DNA of 64,000 bases, from contig NZ_JBQEON010000019.1 of the NCBI RefSeq assembly GCF_052045245.1, positions 74,969 to 138,968 of the forward strand, read 5' to 3'. Under the pieces are notes generated by a model, which made no database searches, was not told where the DNA came from, and was given only the letters and a program-made list of their open reading frames with translations. The DNA comes from Burkholderia sp052045245. Lineage in GTDB: Bacteria > Pseudomonadota > Gammaproteobacteria > Burkholderiales > Burkholderiaceae. The position numbers were made by a program, and so were the translations under genes. Of this stretch, positions 45,455-54,864 are shown piece by piece (the stretch's first letter is position 1; the number at the start of each line of letters is the position of its first letter).

Positions 45455-46579
45455 TCACGCAGCCGTGCCGCGCCAGCGCGCGAACCACGTTCCCGAACCC
45501 GCCACGGCCATCATCAGCCCGACCGCGCATGCGTCGGCCGCGAGGCCCACGCCGATGTGCCGCAGCTCGGCACCGTTCGCGACCGGATGCAGCAGCGAAT
45601 CGATGACGAGCGAGATCGCCGCGCCGGCGACGAAGCAGATCAACCCGCGCCGGCCGACCGCGACGACGGGCTGCACGGCCCGCGCGATGCGCGCGATCCA
45701 GCCGTGGCGCACGCAGTCGGCCATCAGCCATGCCACCGCCGCGAAGCTCACGATGCGCGGCAGCGCCAGATCGCGCTTGAGCAGGCCTTCGGGCACCGGC
45801 AGCCCCGAGAACAGCTTGTAGCTCGCGCAGCCGAGCACGATCGCGCACGCGACGCCGGTCGCCGCGGCGCTCCAGCGCCCGAGCGCGATGTGCCGGTAAA
45901 AAGGCTGGCACCGCGCGAGCACGCCGGCGACGAACATCAGCTGCCACGCGAACGGATTGAAACTCCAGCGGAACGAATCGGTGTCGAGCAATTCGGGGCC
46001 GAGCCAGCCGGCCGCGAGCCACGACGCCGCGCTGAACGCGACGAGCAGCCACGGATGGCGGCGCGCGAACGGCACGATCACCGGCGACGCGAGCGCGAAC
46101 AGCACATACATCGGCAGCACCGATGCGAGGTACGGCTGGCGCTGGAAGGTGAGCAGTTCGGCAAGGCCGGTGAGCGGCGAGGCGAGCATCACGCTGACGT
46201 CGTCGAGCGCGAGGTTCGGCGCGTCGATTCCGTAATGGTCGAGCACGACGGATACGACCAGCATCAGCGTCGACGTCGCGAGGAACGCGCGATAGATCTG
46301 CATCGCGCGGCGCACGAACCGCCGCTGCGCGGCGCGCGTGCCGTGACGGTCGGCGATTGCGCCATACGCGCTCGCGGTCGCGAAGCCGCCGAGGAACACG
46401 AACACCTCGGCCGCGTCGCACAGCGCGAATGCGTGAAGCGTCACGCGCGACAGCACGCTCGCGCCGATGTGATCGACGACGATCATCAGCAACACGATTC
46501 CGCGGAAGAAATCGACTTCGATCAGGCGGCCGCCGCGCGCCGGCGGGACCGTGACAGGCGACGGCGCGCTCATCGACAT
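45455..46579 (-). CDS. OpgC-family membrane protein
   Basis: A 374-residue protein with about ten membrane helices. The start RLIEVDFFRGIVLLMIVVDH, followed by AEVFVFLGGFATASAYGAIA, is the pattern of OpgC (succinyl-modification of osmoregulated periplasmic glucans) and of related acyltransferase-3-like membrane enzymes. It is likely to decorate a periplasmic or surface glucan. It is monocistronic, and its 3' end abuts an 8-bp repeat tract. Confidence 0.85.
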   Translation of the reverse strand: MSMSAPSPVTVPPARGGRLIEVDFFRGIVLLMIVVDHIGASVLSRVTLHAFALCDAAEVFVFLGGFATASAYGAIADRHGTRAAQRRFVRRAMQIYRAFLATSTLMLVVSVVLDHYGIDAPNLALDDVSVMLASPLTGLAELLTFQRQPYLASVLPMYVLFALASPVIVPFARRHPWLLVAFSAASWLAAGWLGPELLDTDSFRWSFNPFAWQLMFVAGVLARCQPFYRHIALGRWSAAATGVACAIVLGCASYKLFSGLPVPEGLLKRDLALPRIVSFAAVAWLMADCVRHGWIARIARAVQPVVAVGRRGLICFVAGAAISLVIDSLLHPVANGAELRHIGVGLAADACAVGLMMAVAGSGTWFARWRGTAA

Positions 46580-46985
46580 GGCCGCACCTGCGCGACGTCG
46601 GTGCGGCGCGCACCGGGGGAAGATTCGGAAAGGAGAAGTCGAGCGCGATCAGCGGCGATACGCGTATGCTCGCATCGCGCCAACCCGGCCGGCCCGGCAC
46701 GGAGATGACCGTTCATGAAAAAGCTGCATACGAAGAGAAGGCGGTCAGGTCAGTCTAACGGCCGGTCGGGGGATACCCTAAGTAACAAAGTGCAACGAAA
46801 TCTTCTGTTCGATTACGAGGATGACATCGACGATACAGAAGTGGCAACGCGGCCAGACTGATGTCAGCGCGATGCCAGTTCGGCGCCAGCATCGCGAGAT
46901 TCAACCGAGGGAACGCGCGATGCGCGGCACGTTGCGTGCTGCCGTCGTGTCGAGCGCAACGACGCTCAAGCGCGCTCCACCGCGC
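46580..46985. other. 406-bp gap upstream of opgC-type gene
   Basis: It should hold the opgC promoter (reading left); AT-rich stretches occur at about 46730-46830. A short open frame with a weak binding site starts at 46821 on the plus strand, but it runs on as a shadow of rarD, so I do not call it. Confidence 0.4.
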
Positions 46986-47885
46986 TCACCCGCGCGCCGG
47001 CAGGCGCCGCATCAGCATCGCGCTGTGCCACGCGGTCAGCGCGACGGCGACCCAGATCGGCCCGTAGGTCGCGAGCTGCGCGACGCTCAGCGTCTCGCCG
47101 AGCAGCAGCAGCGACACGGCGACGAGCAGCACGGGCTCGACGTAGCCGAGGATCCCGAACAGCGCCATCGGCAGCATCCGGCTCGCCTTCAGGTAGCTCG
47201 CGAGCGCGAGCGTGCTGAGCACGCCGAGCCCCGGCAGCAGCGCGGCCCACAGCAGCGGACGGTTGCCGACCGGTGTCGGGCTCGTCGATATCATCGCGAG
47301 CGCGACCGGGCACAGCAGCACGATCTCGAGCGCGAACGCGGCCAGCGAATCGGCGTTGATCCGGCGGCGCAGCACGAAATACGGCGGATAGCCGAACGCG
47401 ACGACGAGCGTCGGCCATGCGAACGCGCGCGTCGCCCACACCTCGTGCGCGACGCCGAGCGCCGCGCACGCGACCGCCGCCCATTGCAGCGGATCGAGCC
47501 GTTCGTGATAGTAGAAGCGGCCGACGAGCACCATCGTCAGCGGCAGCAGGAAATAGCCGAGCGACACTTCGAGCATGCGCCCGTGCAGCGGCGCCCACAG
47601 GAACAGCCACAGCTGCAGGCCGAGCAGCGCCGCGCTCACCGGCAGTGCGATCAGCAGGCGCCAGTCGCGCACGCTGCGCCGCGCCAGTTCGACGAGGGCC
47701 GGCCAGCGGCCGCGCAGCGCGATCAGCGCGAGCGCGCCCGGCACGGTCCACAGGATGCGCCACGCGAAGATGTCGAGGCCCGTGAGCGGCGCGAGCAGTT
47801 TCGCGTAAGCGGACATCAGCGCGAACAGCGTCGACGCCATCACCGACAGCATGATCCCGCGCCCGGCCTCCGGATACCCCGTCAT
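46986..47885 (-). CDS. rarD: EamA-family permease RarD
   Basis: A 299-residue membrane protein with about ten helices. The RarD marks are present: FALMSAYAKLLAPLTGLDIF, WRILWTVPGALALIALRGRW, LQLWLFLWAPLHGRMLEVSL (GYFLLPL follows) and the second-half repeat SYLKASRMLPMALFGILGYV. RarD proteins are drug/metabolite transporters linked to chloramphenicol resistance; substrate unproven. It lies 12 bases after the acylphosphatase gene, so the two may be co-transcribed. Confidence 0.9.
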   Translation of the reverse strand: MTGYPEAGRGIMLSVMASTLFALMSAYAKLLAPLTGLDIFAWRILWTVPGALALIALRGRWPALVELARRSVRDWRLLIALPVSAALLGLQLWLFLWAPLHGRMLEVSLGYFLLPLTMVLVGRFYYHERLDPLQWAAVACAALGVAHEVWATRAFAWPTLVVAFGYPPYFVLRRRINADSLAAFALEIVLLCPVALAMISTSPTPVGNRPLLWAALLPGLGVLSTLALASYLKASRMLPMALFGILGYVEPVLLVAVSLLLLGETLSVAQLATYGPIWVAVALTAWHSAMLMRRLPARG

Positions 47886-47897
47886 GTTGTTTTAGCC

Positions 47898-48194
47898 TTA
47901 CTGCTGCTGGAAGCGCTCGAAGCGCCGTTCGACCTGACGCTCCTCGAACGTGACCTCGGTCACGCGCGCGGCCGGCGGCCCGTGGCGCAGCCATGCGAGC
48001 ATCCGGTCGATCTGCGCGCCGGGCCCCTGGATCATCGCCTCGACACTGCCGTCCTCGAGATTCGCGACCCAGCCGCGCAGCTTCAGCGCATGTGCCTCGC
48101 GCACCGTCGCGTGACGGAAACCGACGCCCTGCACGACGCCGCGCACCCGCACGTAGTAAGTCTCGATCCGTTCGTCCAGTTCATTGCGGCTCAT
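47898..48194 (-). CDS. acyP: acylphosphatase
   Basis: A 98-residue protein. The motif YYVRVRGVVQGVGFRHATVR gives the phosphate-binding loop and catalytic Arg, and GWVANLEDGSVEAMIQG gives the catalytic Asn. It hydrolyses acyl phosphates such as acetyl phosphate. The C-terminus is an unusual Arg/Gln-rich extension (FEERQVERRFERFQQQ). The ATG at 48194 has GGGAGGG upstream. It is divergent from hpnA with a 220-bp gap. Confidence 0.94.
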   Translation of the reverse strand: MSRNELDERIETYYVRVRGVVQGVGFRHATVREAHALKLRGWVANLEDGSVEAMIQGPGAQIDRMLAWLRHGPPAARVTEVTFEERQVERRFERFQQQ

Positions 48195-48414
48195 CGCGTC
48201 GCCCTCCCGTCGTGCATTCCATTCAAGCCCGGCATTGTAGTCGCGTCGGCCGCTTCGCACACAGGCGCGGCGGGCCGGCCGCACGCGGCGGCGGGTTTGC
48301 TGCCCGGCGTTGCGCGCGTGCCGGAGGACGGCGCCCGTCGCCGGGCGCGCCGACCACGTACAATCTCGCCGACGCACAACCGCCGCGCCGCCCGCGCGGC
48401 CCCGAAGGAAACGC

Positions 48415-49422
48415 ATGACTGACACCTCCCGCGATCTCGTTCTCGTCACCGGCGCGTCCGGTTTCGTCGGCTCGGCCGTCGCACGCATCGCGCAGCAGAA
48501 AGGCTATGCGGTGCGCGTGCTGGTGCGCCCGACCAGCCCGCGCACGAACGTCGCGGATCTCGACGCCGAGATCGTCACCGGCGACATGCGCGACGAGACG
48601 TCGATGCGCGCCGCGCTGCGCGGCGTGCGCTACCTGCTGCACGTGGCGGCCGACTACCGGCTGTGGGCGCCGGATCCGGACGAGATCGAGCGCGCGAACC
48701 TCGAAGGCGCGGTCGCGACGATGCGCGCGGCACGTGCCGAAGGCGTCGAACGGATCGTCTACACGAGCAGCGTCGCGACGCTCAAGGTCACGAGCGCCGG
48801 CGATCCGTCCGACGAGAACCGGCCGCTGACCGCCGAGCAGGCGATCGGCGTGTACAAGCGCAGCAAGGTGCTGGCCGAGCGTGCGGTCGAGCGGATGATC
48901 GCCGACGAAGGGCTGCCGGCCGTGATCGTCAACCCGTCGACGCCGATCGGCCCGCGCGACGTGAAGCCGACGCCGACCGGCCGCATCATCGTCGAGGCCG
49001 CGCTCGGCAAGATTCCCGCGTTCGTCGATACCGGCCTGAACCTCGTGCACGTCGACGACGTCGCGCACGGCCACTTCCTCGCGCTCGAGCGCGGCCGGAT
49101 CGGCGAACGCTACATCCTCGGCGGCGAGAACCTGCCGCTGCAGCAGATGCTCGCCGACATCGCGCAGATGACGGGCCGCAAGGCGCCGACGATCGCGCTG
49201 CCGCGCTGGCCGCTCTACCCGCTCGCGCTCGGCGCGGAGGCCGTCGCGAAGTTCACGAAGAAAGAGCCGTTCGTGACGGTCGACGGGTTGCGGATGTCGA
49301 AGAACAAGATGTATTTCACGTCCGCGAAGGCGGAGCGCGAGCTCGGCTACCGCGCGCGTCCGTACCGCGAAGGGCTGCGCGACGCGCTCGACTGGTTCGG
49401 CTCGGCGGGCTACCTGAAGTAA
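48415..49422 (+). CDS. hpnA: hopanoid-associated sugar epimerase HpnA
   Basis: A 335-residue extended short-chain dehydrogenase. The nucleotide-binding motif GASGFVGSA is at residues 13-21, and the catalytic Tyr-x3-Lys at 147-151 (YKRSK), with the Ser in VYTSSVATL. The name and role come from its link to hopanoid clusters, where it may modify the sugar-derived side chain of bacteriohopanepolyols. GAAGGAAAC upstream supports the ATG. A terminator hairpin begins 3 bases after the stop. Confidence 0.92.
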   Translation: MTDTSRDLVLVTGASGFVGSAVARIAQQKGYAVRVLVRPTSPRTNVADLDAEIVTGDMRDETSMRAALRGVRYLLHVAADYRLWAPDPDEIERANLEGAVATMRAARAEGVERIVYTSSVATLKVTSAGDPSDENRPLTAEQAIGVYKRSKVLAERAVERMIADEGLPAVIVNPSTPIGPRDVKPTPTGRIIVEAALGKIPAFVDTGLNLVHVDDVAHGHFLALERGRIGERYILGGENLPLQQMLADIAQMTGRKAPTIALPRWPLYPLALGAEAVAKFTKKEPFVTVDGLRMSKNKMYFTSAKAERELGYRARPYREGLRDALDWFGSAGYLK

Positions 49423-49424
49423 CA

Positions 49425-49451
49425 CAAAGCGGCGTGCCTCACGCCGCTTTG
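49425..49451 (+). terminator. hairpin after hpnA
   Basis: CAAAGCGGCGTG pairs with CACGCCGCTTTG around CCT. The flanking AACA/TGTT may extend the stem. No long T run on the plus strand, but the stem is strong. Confidence 0.7.
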
Positions 49452-49530
49452 CGCACTTTGTTACACGTCGCTGACGGACCGGCACCGGCGCAGCGGTTAA
49501 AATCGCGGGTCTTACGCAGAGAAGACACGC

Positions 49531-50958
49531 ATGAACCTGAACGATCAGATCGATTCGCTCAACGCGGGCGTCGATCAGCTCCTCCACGATCACCACGCCG
49601 CGCAGCAGGCGGCACGCAGCGCGGAAGCCTTCGCGCGCGCCGCCGCCGCGGAAGCCCAGGCCGCCGCAGAACGTCACGCCGCGGCTGAAACCGAAGCGCA
49701 GGCCGCCGCGCAGCGCCACACGGCTGCCGCCGCCGACGCCGAAGCCGCGCAGCAGCGCCACGCCGACGCCACCGCCGCGGCCGAGGCCGCCGGCCAACGC
49801 CACACCGAAGCCACCGCGCAAGCCGAAGCCGCCGTCCAGCGTCACGCGGAAGCGACCGCGCTGACCGAAGCGCTCGCGCAGCGTCACGCGGATGCCGAAG
49901 CCGCGTCGCAGCGTCATGCGGCGGCGATCGCCGAAGCCGAGGCCGCCGCGCAACGTCATCACGCCGCCGCGACCGAAGCGGACGCGGCCGCGCAGCGTCA
50001 CGCAGCCGCCACCACGGTGGCCGAAGCCGCCGCGCGGCGCCATGCGGAAGCGACCGCCGAAGCCGAAGCCGCGACGCAGCGCCACGCCGCCGCGATCGCC
50101 GAGGCCGAAGCGCTCGCGCAACGTCATGCGCAGGCGATCGCCGAAGCCGAAGCCGCCGCGCGTCGCCACGCCGATGCGACTGCCGAAGCCGAAGCGATCA
50201 CGCAGCGCCACGCCGCCGCGATCGCGCAAGCGGACGCGGCTGCACACCGCCACGCAGAGGCGACCGCCGAGGCTGAAGCCGTCACGCAACGCCACACCGA
50301 AGCGATCGCGCAGGCCGAAGCGGCTGCCGAGCGTCATGCGAAGGCGATCGCCGACGCCGAAGCGCTGGTCGAAGCCGTCGTGAAGGACGCCGCGACGAAC
50401 GCGGCCGCCTCCGCCACCGCGACGGCTGTCGCGGCCGAAGTCATCGAACCGGCCATCGAGCCCGCGGTCGAGCCCGCAGTCGAGCCGGCGGCGCACGCAG
50501 CCGAGCCGGTCGCTGTCGCCGAAGAACGCGCGGCAGCGCCGGCCGACACCGGCACCGCCGTTGTCGATGCAACCGCGGCCGGCACCGCGATCGAGGTCGC
50601 GCCCGCGGCCGAAGTAGCGGATGCCCCGGCCGAGAAGGCGACGCTGCACGTCGCGCGCCCGTCGCAGAACGCGCTGACGCTGAGCATCAACGGTCAGTCG
50701 ATGACCCTGCATCCGGAGCAGTTGAGCCAGCTGATCGAGGAACTCGCGCATGCGCGCGCGTCGATGCAGCCGGAGCCGCCGCCCGGCATCCCGGCCGGCT
50801 GGCGCTTCGTGACGACGAAGAACCCGATGATGGCCGTGCAGAAGCAGTCGAACGGCGACCGCCTGCTGGTCGCGCGTCACACCGGCTACGGCTGGGTGCC
50901 GTTCACGTTCTCGCCGGACGTCGTGATCCAGATGTACATGATGCTGACGCAGCGGTAA
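49531..50958 (+). CDS. alanine-rich protein with 17 repeats of about 14 residues
   Basis: A 475-residue protein with three parts. Residues 1-45 are an N-terminal cap (MNLNDQIDSLNAGVDQLLHD). Residues about 46-280 are 17 near-identical repeats, typically AQRHAAAIAEAEAA, of 14 residues (one of 10) with an invariant Arg-His; two heptads per unit predict a long helical rod. Residues about 285-370 are a Pro/Glu/Ala linker, and about 371-475 a distinct C-terminal domain (LTLSINGQSMTLHPEQLSQL). No signal peptide or membrane helix. I recognise no family. It sits between hpnA and hpnB with its own TTAAAAT -10 box at about 49496. DNA repeats in it may make its length vary. Confidence 0.85.
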   Translation: MNLNDQIDSLNAGVDQLLHDHHAAQQAARSAEAFARAAAAEAQAAAERHAAAETEAQAAAQRHTAAAADAEAAQQRHADATAAAEAAGQRHTEATAQAEAAVQRHAEATALTEALAQRHADAEAASQRHAAAIAEAEAAAQRHHAAATEADAAAQRHAAATTVAEAAARRHAEATAEAEAATQRHAAAIAEAEALAQRHAQAIAEAEAAARRHADATAEAEAITQRHAAAIAQADAAAHRHAEATAEAEAVTQRHTEAIAQAEAAAERHAKAIADAEALVEAVVKDAATNAAASATATAVAAEVIEPAIEPAVEPAVEPAAHAAEPVAVAEERAAAPADTGTAVVDATAAGTAIEVAPAAEVADAPAEKATLHVARPSQNALTLSINGQSMTLHPEQLSQLIEELAHARASMQPEPPPGIPAGWRFVTTKNPMMAVQKQSNGDRLLVARHTGYGWVPFTFSPDVVIQMYMMLTQR

Positions 50959-50983
50959 GCACGCGCGGCACCGCCGCAAACGA

Positions 50984-51018
50984 AACAGCCCGACCGGTTC
51001 ACACCGATCGGGCTGTTT
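50984..51018. terminator. bidirectional terminator between the repeat protein and hpnB
   Basis: AACAGCCCGA(C)CGGT and ACCGATCGGGCTGTT form a 15-bp stem with a TCAC loop and one mismatch, flanked by A and T runs. The genes on both sides converge on it. Confidence 0.82.
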
Positions 51019-51066
51019 GCTTTCCGAAGTCCGGAGGGCAGCCGGCTTGCGCCGGCGTCATTCGTT

Positions 51067-52254
51067 TCAGCGCTCCACCGGCGCCTGCACGCGCGCCTTC
51101 CACTGGCCGCCCTTGCCGCGCCAGTAGCGCCACGCGGACGCGAACGTCGCGCCGACGTAGAACAGCGCGATCAGCGGCAACGCCGGCGCCCACAGCGGCG
51201 AGCGCCGGTAGTAGCGCAGCATCGGCGCATACGCGGCGCACATCGACGCCCACGCGAGCCACGCCGGCCAGGCGCGCGCGCCGTATGCGAGCGCGGCCAC
51301 CGGCGGCACGAGGTAGATGATCGTCATCCCGAGCAGCGTGCCGGCGAGCAGCAGCGGCGAATAGTGAAGCTGCGTGAACGCGGTGCGCGCGATCATGTTC
51401 CAGATGTCGCGCCAGCTGTCGTACGGACGCAGCGACACGCTGCGGTCGGCCAGGTCGAGCCGGATCGGATGCCGGCCGCTGCCGCGATGCTTGATCTGCG
51501 CGGCAAGGCTGCAGTCGTCGATCAGCGCGCCGCGAATCGATTCGATGCCGCCCGCCTCCTCGAGCGCGCTGCGCTTGACCAGCATGCAGCCGCCCGCCGC
51601 GCCGGCCGTCCGGTTGCGCGGATTGTTGATCCACGAGAACGGATAGAGCTTCGCGAAGAAGAACACGAACGCCGGGATCAGTGCCTTTTCCCAGAACGAA
51701 TCGCAACGCAGCCGCACCATCAGCGACACCAGGTCGCGCTGCTCGGCCTGCGCGCGCGTGACGAGCTGGGCCACGGCGTCGGGCGGATGGCCGATGTCGG
51801 CATCCGTCAGCAGCAGGTAGTCGGCCGGCAGCCCGAGCGTGCGCACCGCGGCGATGCCCTGCGACTGCGCCCACACCTTGCCCGACCAGCCGGCCGGCAG
51901 CGGCTTCGCGGCCAGCACCGTCAGGCGATCGGCGCGGTTGATCGCGAGCGCGGCCGCGCGGGCCGCGTCGGCGGTGCCGTCGTCGCTGTGGTCGTCGACG
52001 ATGATCAGATGAAACTCGCCCGGATAGTCCTGCTCGAGCAGCGACGTCGCCGCTCGCGCAATCACGTCGGCCTCGTTGCGGGCCGGCACGACCGCGACGA
52101 CGGCCGGCCACCCGGCTTCGGCCGCCGCGCCGCGCGCATCGGGCGGCAACGGCCGCGCGGGCCGCGCGCGCCAGAAGCCGCCGCGCGCGACGAGCAGCAC
52201 GATCCAGATCAGCAGCGACAGGCCGGACACCAGGAAGGAAATCGCCAGCATCAT
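51067..52254 (-). CDS. hpnB: hopene-associated glycosyltransferase HpnB
   Basis: A 395-residue family 2 glycosyltransferase with an N-terminal membrane helix and C-terminal helices. The GT-A nucleotide-sugar motifs are in order: VVAVVPARNEADVI, IIVDDHSDDGTADAARA, and the metal-binding LLLTDADIGHPP. SFWEKALIPAFVFFFAKLYP is typical of HpnB. It is thought to glycosylate hopanoids or an associated lipid. I use the ATG at 52254, with AGGAGG before it; the frame is open to 52383. Confidence 0.9.
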   Translation of the reverse strand: MMLAISFLVSGLSLLIWIVLLVARGGFWRARPARPLPPDARGAAAEAGWPAVVAVVPARNEADVIARAATSLLEQDYPGEFHLIIVDDHSDDGTADAARAAALAINRADRLTVLAAKPLPAGWSGKVWAQSQGIAAVRTLGLPADYLLLTDADIGHPPDAVAQLVTRAQAEQRDLVSLMVRLRCDSFWEKALIPAFVFFFAKLYPFSWINNPRNRTAGAAGGCMLVKRSALEEAGGIESIRGALIDDCSLAAQIKHRGSGRHPIRLDLADRSVSLRPYDSWRDIWNMIARTAFTQLHYSPLLLAGTLLGMTIIYLVPPVAALAYGARAWPAWLAWASMCAAYAPMLRYYRRSPLWAPALPLIALFYVGATFASAWRYWRGKGGQWKARVQAPVER

Positions 52255-52699
52255 CGGCGGGCCTCCTGCCGGACACCGGCGCGGACACTGGCGCGAACGG
52301 TCCGGCCGCACGTGGCGGCGAAGCGTCCGGCCACAATCGGGGTCGGAGTGAAAACGCCCATGACCGCACGGGCGGCAGGGCAATACGCGTAAGAATCGAC
52401 GGTCATCGAATAGCCTTGAAACGAGCGCGACGGCGGGCAGCCGGACAAGCTGCCCGCGAAACCGCGCAGTTTACCGGGTTCCGCGCGCGCGAGTGCCGAC
52501 GGGGCTCTGCGCCGAATGCAACACCGCCGGAACGGCACCAAAGCAAGGACTGCCCGATAGGGTTAAAATGCGCGATTAATTCGGGGTTCCGGGGCCTGGC
52601 CTGGCCGGTTCGTTTCCTGCCTTCATAACATCAAGCCGGGGCGAGCGAGCGGTGCCAGCTCCTTGAACCCCGGCGTCTGTCGTCGGAGTTCGCTCACTT
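52255..52699. promoter_or_regulatory. divergent region between hpnB and ispH
   Basis: 445 bp without a gene. On the plus strand GGGTTAAAATG at about 52560-52570 is a good -10 element of the kind also seen before the repeat protein gene. The ispH leader is then about 130 bases. No strong hairpin or riboswitch-like fold is evident. Confidence 0.45.
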
Positions 52700-53641
52700 A
52701 TGCGAGTCATCCTTGCCCAGCCCCGCGGCTTCTGTGCGGGGGTTGTCCGTGCCATCGAGATTGTCGATCGCGCGCTGCAACAGCACGGCGCGCCGGTCTA
52801 TGTGCGTCATGAGATCGTGCATAACCGGCATGTCGTCGAAAACCTGCGTGAAAAAGGGGCGCGATTTGTTGAGGAGCTCGACGAGGTGCCTCACGGCGCC
52901 GTTGCGATCTTCAGCGCGCACGGTGTCGCCCAGAAGGTCGAACACGACGCTCAAACGCGCGGGCTCGACGTGCTGGACGCAACCTGCCCGCTCGTCACGA
53001 AAGTGCACGTGCAGGGCCGCCAGTACGTCGCGGCGGGCCGACGGCTGATCCTGATCGGCCACGCGGGCCATCCGGAAGTCGAAGGCACGATCGGCCAGAT
53101 TCCGGCCGAGGTCGTCCTCGTGCAGAGCGAGGCCGAAGTCGATACGCTGACGCTGCCGGCCGATACGCCGGTCGCGTACGTCACGCAAACGACGCTGTCG
53201 GTCGACGACACGCGCGGCATCATCGAAGCGCTGCAGCGCCGGTTCACCGACATCGTCGGCCCGGACACGCGCGACATCTGCTACGCGACGCAAAACCGCC
53301 AGGCCGCCGTGCGCGAGCTGAGCGGCCAGGTCGACGTGCTGCTGGTCGTCGGTGCGACGAACAGCTCGAACTCGAACCGCCTGCGCGAGATCGGCACCGA
53401 AAGCGGTGTACCGAGCTATCTCGTCGCCGACGGCTCGGAAGTGAAGGCCGAATGGTTCGCGGGCGTGCAGACGGTCGGCCTGACCGCTGGCGCGTCGGCA
53501 CCCGAGGAAATGGTTGAGGATGTGATCGGCGCGCTGCGCGCGCTGGGGCCCGTCGATGTCACGACGATGGCGGGCCGTGAGGAAAAAGTCGAATTCAAGT
53601 TGCCGGCGAAGCTTACGCAAGCTGTCGCCCGCGAAGTTTAA
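52700..53641 (+). CDS. ispH: 4-hydroxy-3-methylbut-2-enyl diphosphate reductase IspH
   Basis: A 313-residue Fe-S enzyme, last step of the MEP isoprenoid pathway, giving IPP and DMAPP. The three cluster cysteines are at C12 (RGFCAGVVRA), C96 (DATCPLVTK) and C194 (DICYATQNRQ). The active-site His 41, His 74, His 124 and Glu 126 (GHAGHPEVEG) are present. Directly followed by hpnH, 12 bases on, so it feeds isoprenoid supply for hopanoids from the same operon. Burkholderia usually carries a second ispH elsewhere. Confidence 0.97.
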   Translation: MRVILAQPRGFCAGVVRAIEIVDRALQQHGAPVYVRHEIVHNRHVVENLREKGARFVEELDEVPHGAVAIFSAHGVAQKVEHDAQTRGLDVLDATCPLVTKVHVQGRQYVAAGRRLILIGHAGHPEVEGTIGQIPAEVVLVQSEAEVDTLTLPADTPVAYVTQTTLSVDDTRGIIEALQRRFTDIVGPDTRDICYATQNRQAAVRELSGQVDVLLVVGATNSSNSNRLREIGTESGVPSYLVADGSEVKAEWFAGVQTVGLTAGASAPEEMVEDVIGALRALGPVDVTTMAGREEKVEFKLPAKLTQAVAREV

Positions 53642-53653
53642 GGAGGACATCTC

Positions 53654-54814
53654 TTGTCTATTCCGCTGCTCCAGCAAGTCCGCGTCGGCGCATACATCAT
53701 GCGTCAACATCTGTCCGGCAACAAACGCTATCCGCTCGCGCTGATGCTCGAGCCGCTGTTTCGCTGCAACCTCGCCTGTAACGGCTGCGGCAAGATCGAC
53801 TATCCGGACCCGATCCTGAACCAGCGCCTGTCCATCGAGGAATGCCTGGAAGCCGTCGACGAGTGCGGCGCACCCATCGTGTCGATCGCCGGCGGCGAGC
53901 CGCTGCTCCACAAGGAGATGCCGGAAATCGTCAAGGGCATCATGAAGCGCAAGAAATTCGTGTACCTGTGCACGAACGCGCTCCTGATGGAAAAGAAGAT
54001 GGACGACTACGAGCCGAATCCGTACTTCGTGTGGTCGGTCCACCTCGACGGCGACCAGGAGATGCACGACCATTCCGTGTCGCAGGAAGGCGTGTACGAC
54101 AAGGCGGTCGCGGCCATCAAGGAAGCGAAGCGCCGCGGCTTCCGCGTGAACATCAACTGCACGCTGTTCAACGATGCGATCCCCGAGCGCGTCGCGAAGT
54201 TCTTCGACACGCTGGGCCCGATCGGCGTCGACGGCATCACCGTGTCGCCGGGCTACGCCTACGAGCGCGCGCCGGATCAGCAGCACTTCCTGAACCGCGA
54301 CAAGACGAAGAACCTGTTCCGCGAAATCCTGAAGCGCGGCGAAGGCGGCAAGCGCTGGTCGTTCAGCCAGTCGTCGCTGTTCCTCGACTTCCTGGCCGGC
54401 AACCAGACGTACAAGTGCACGCCGTGGGGCAACCCGGCGCGCACCGTGTTCGGCTGGCAGAAGCCGTGCTATCTGGTCGGCGAAGGTTACGTGAAGACCT
54501 TCAAGGAACTGATGGAAGACACGAACTGGGACAACTACGGGGTCGGCAACTACGAGAAGTGCGCGGACTGCATGGTCCACTGCGGCTTCGAAGCCACCGC
54601 CGTGATGGACACGATCGCGCATCCGCTGAAGGCGCTGCGCGTGAGCAAGAAGGGCATCAAGACCGACGGCCCGTTCGCACCGGACATCTCGATCGCGAAG
54701 CAGCGTCCGGCCGAGTACGTGTTCTCGCGCCACGTCGAGATCAAGCTCGAGGAAATCCAGCGCGCCGGCAAGGGCAAGCTGCAGAAGCCGGCGAAGCCGG
54801 CAACGGCGGCTTAA
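53654..54814 (+). CDS. hpnH: adenosyl-hopene transferase HpnH
   Basis: A 386-residue radical SAM enzyme that joins the adenosyl group to diploptene, making adenosylhopane, the first committed step to extended hopanoids. The cluster motif CNLACNGC (Cys 38, 42, 45) is near the N-terminus, and GGEPLLHKEM is the SAM-binding glycine motif. The C-terminal Cys-rich segment YEKCADCMVHCGFEATAVMD is typical. TTG start at 53654, with AGGAGG at 53641-53646. It is followed by a strong terminator. Confidence 0.96.
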   Translation: MSIPLLQQVRVGAYIMRQHLSGNKRYPLALMLEPLFRCNLACNGCGKIDYPDPILNQRLSIEECLEAVDECGAPIVSIAGGEPLLHKEMPEIVKGIMKRKKFVYLCTNALLMEKKMDDYEPNPYFVWSVHLDGDQEMHDHSVSQEGVYDKAVAAIKEAKRRGFRVNINCTLFNDAIPERVAKFFDTLGPIGVDGITVSPGYAYERAPDQQHFLNRDKTKNLFREILKRGEGGKRWSFSQSSLFLDFLAGNQTYKCTPWGNPARTVFGWQKPCYLVGEGYVKTFKELMEDTNWDNYGVGNYEKCADCMVHCGFEATAVMDTIAHPLKALRVSKKGIKTDGPFAPDISIAKQRPAEYVFSRHVEIKLEEIQRAGKGKLQKPAKPATAA

Positions 54815-54864
54815 GCGGGTTTCGCTACGCGGGGGCTGGCGCCTCCGCGCAGGCAGGCAACCAG

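Noticed and set aside
46821..48422. 533-residue frame on the plus strand from 46821
   Set aside because: Most of it is antisense to rarD and acyP; the short upstream part has only a weak start.
48223..50979. 918-residue glycine/arginine-rich frame antisense to the repeat protein
   Set aside because: Its repeats simply mirror the alanine-rich repeats of the plus-strand gene, and it also runs across hpnA. The plus-strand frame has a start signal and a normal C-terminal domain.
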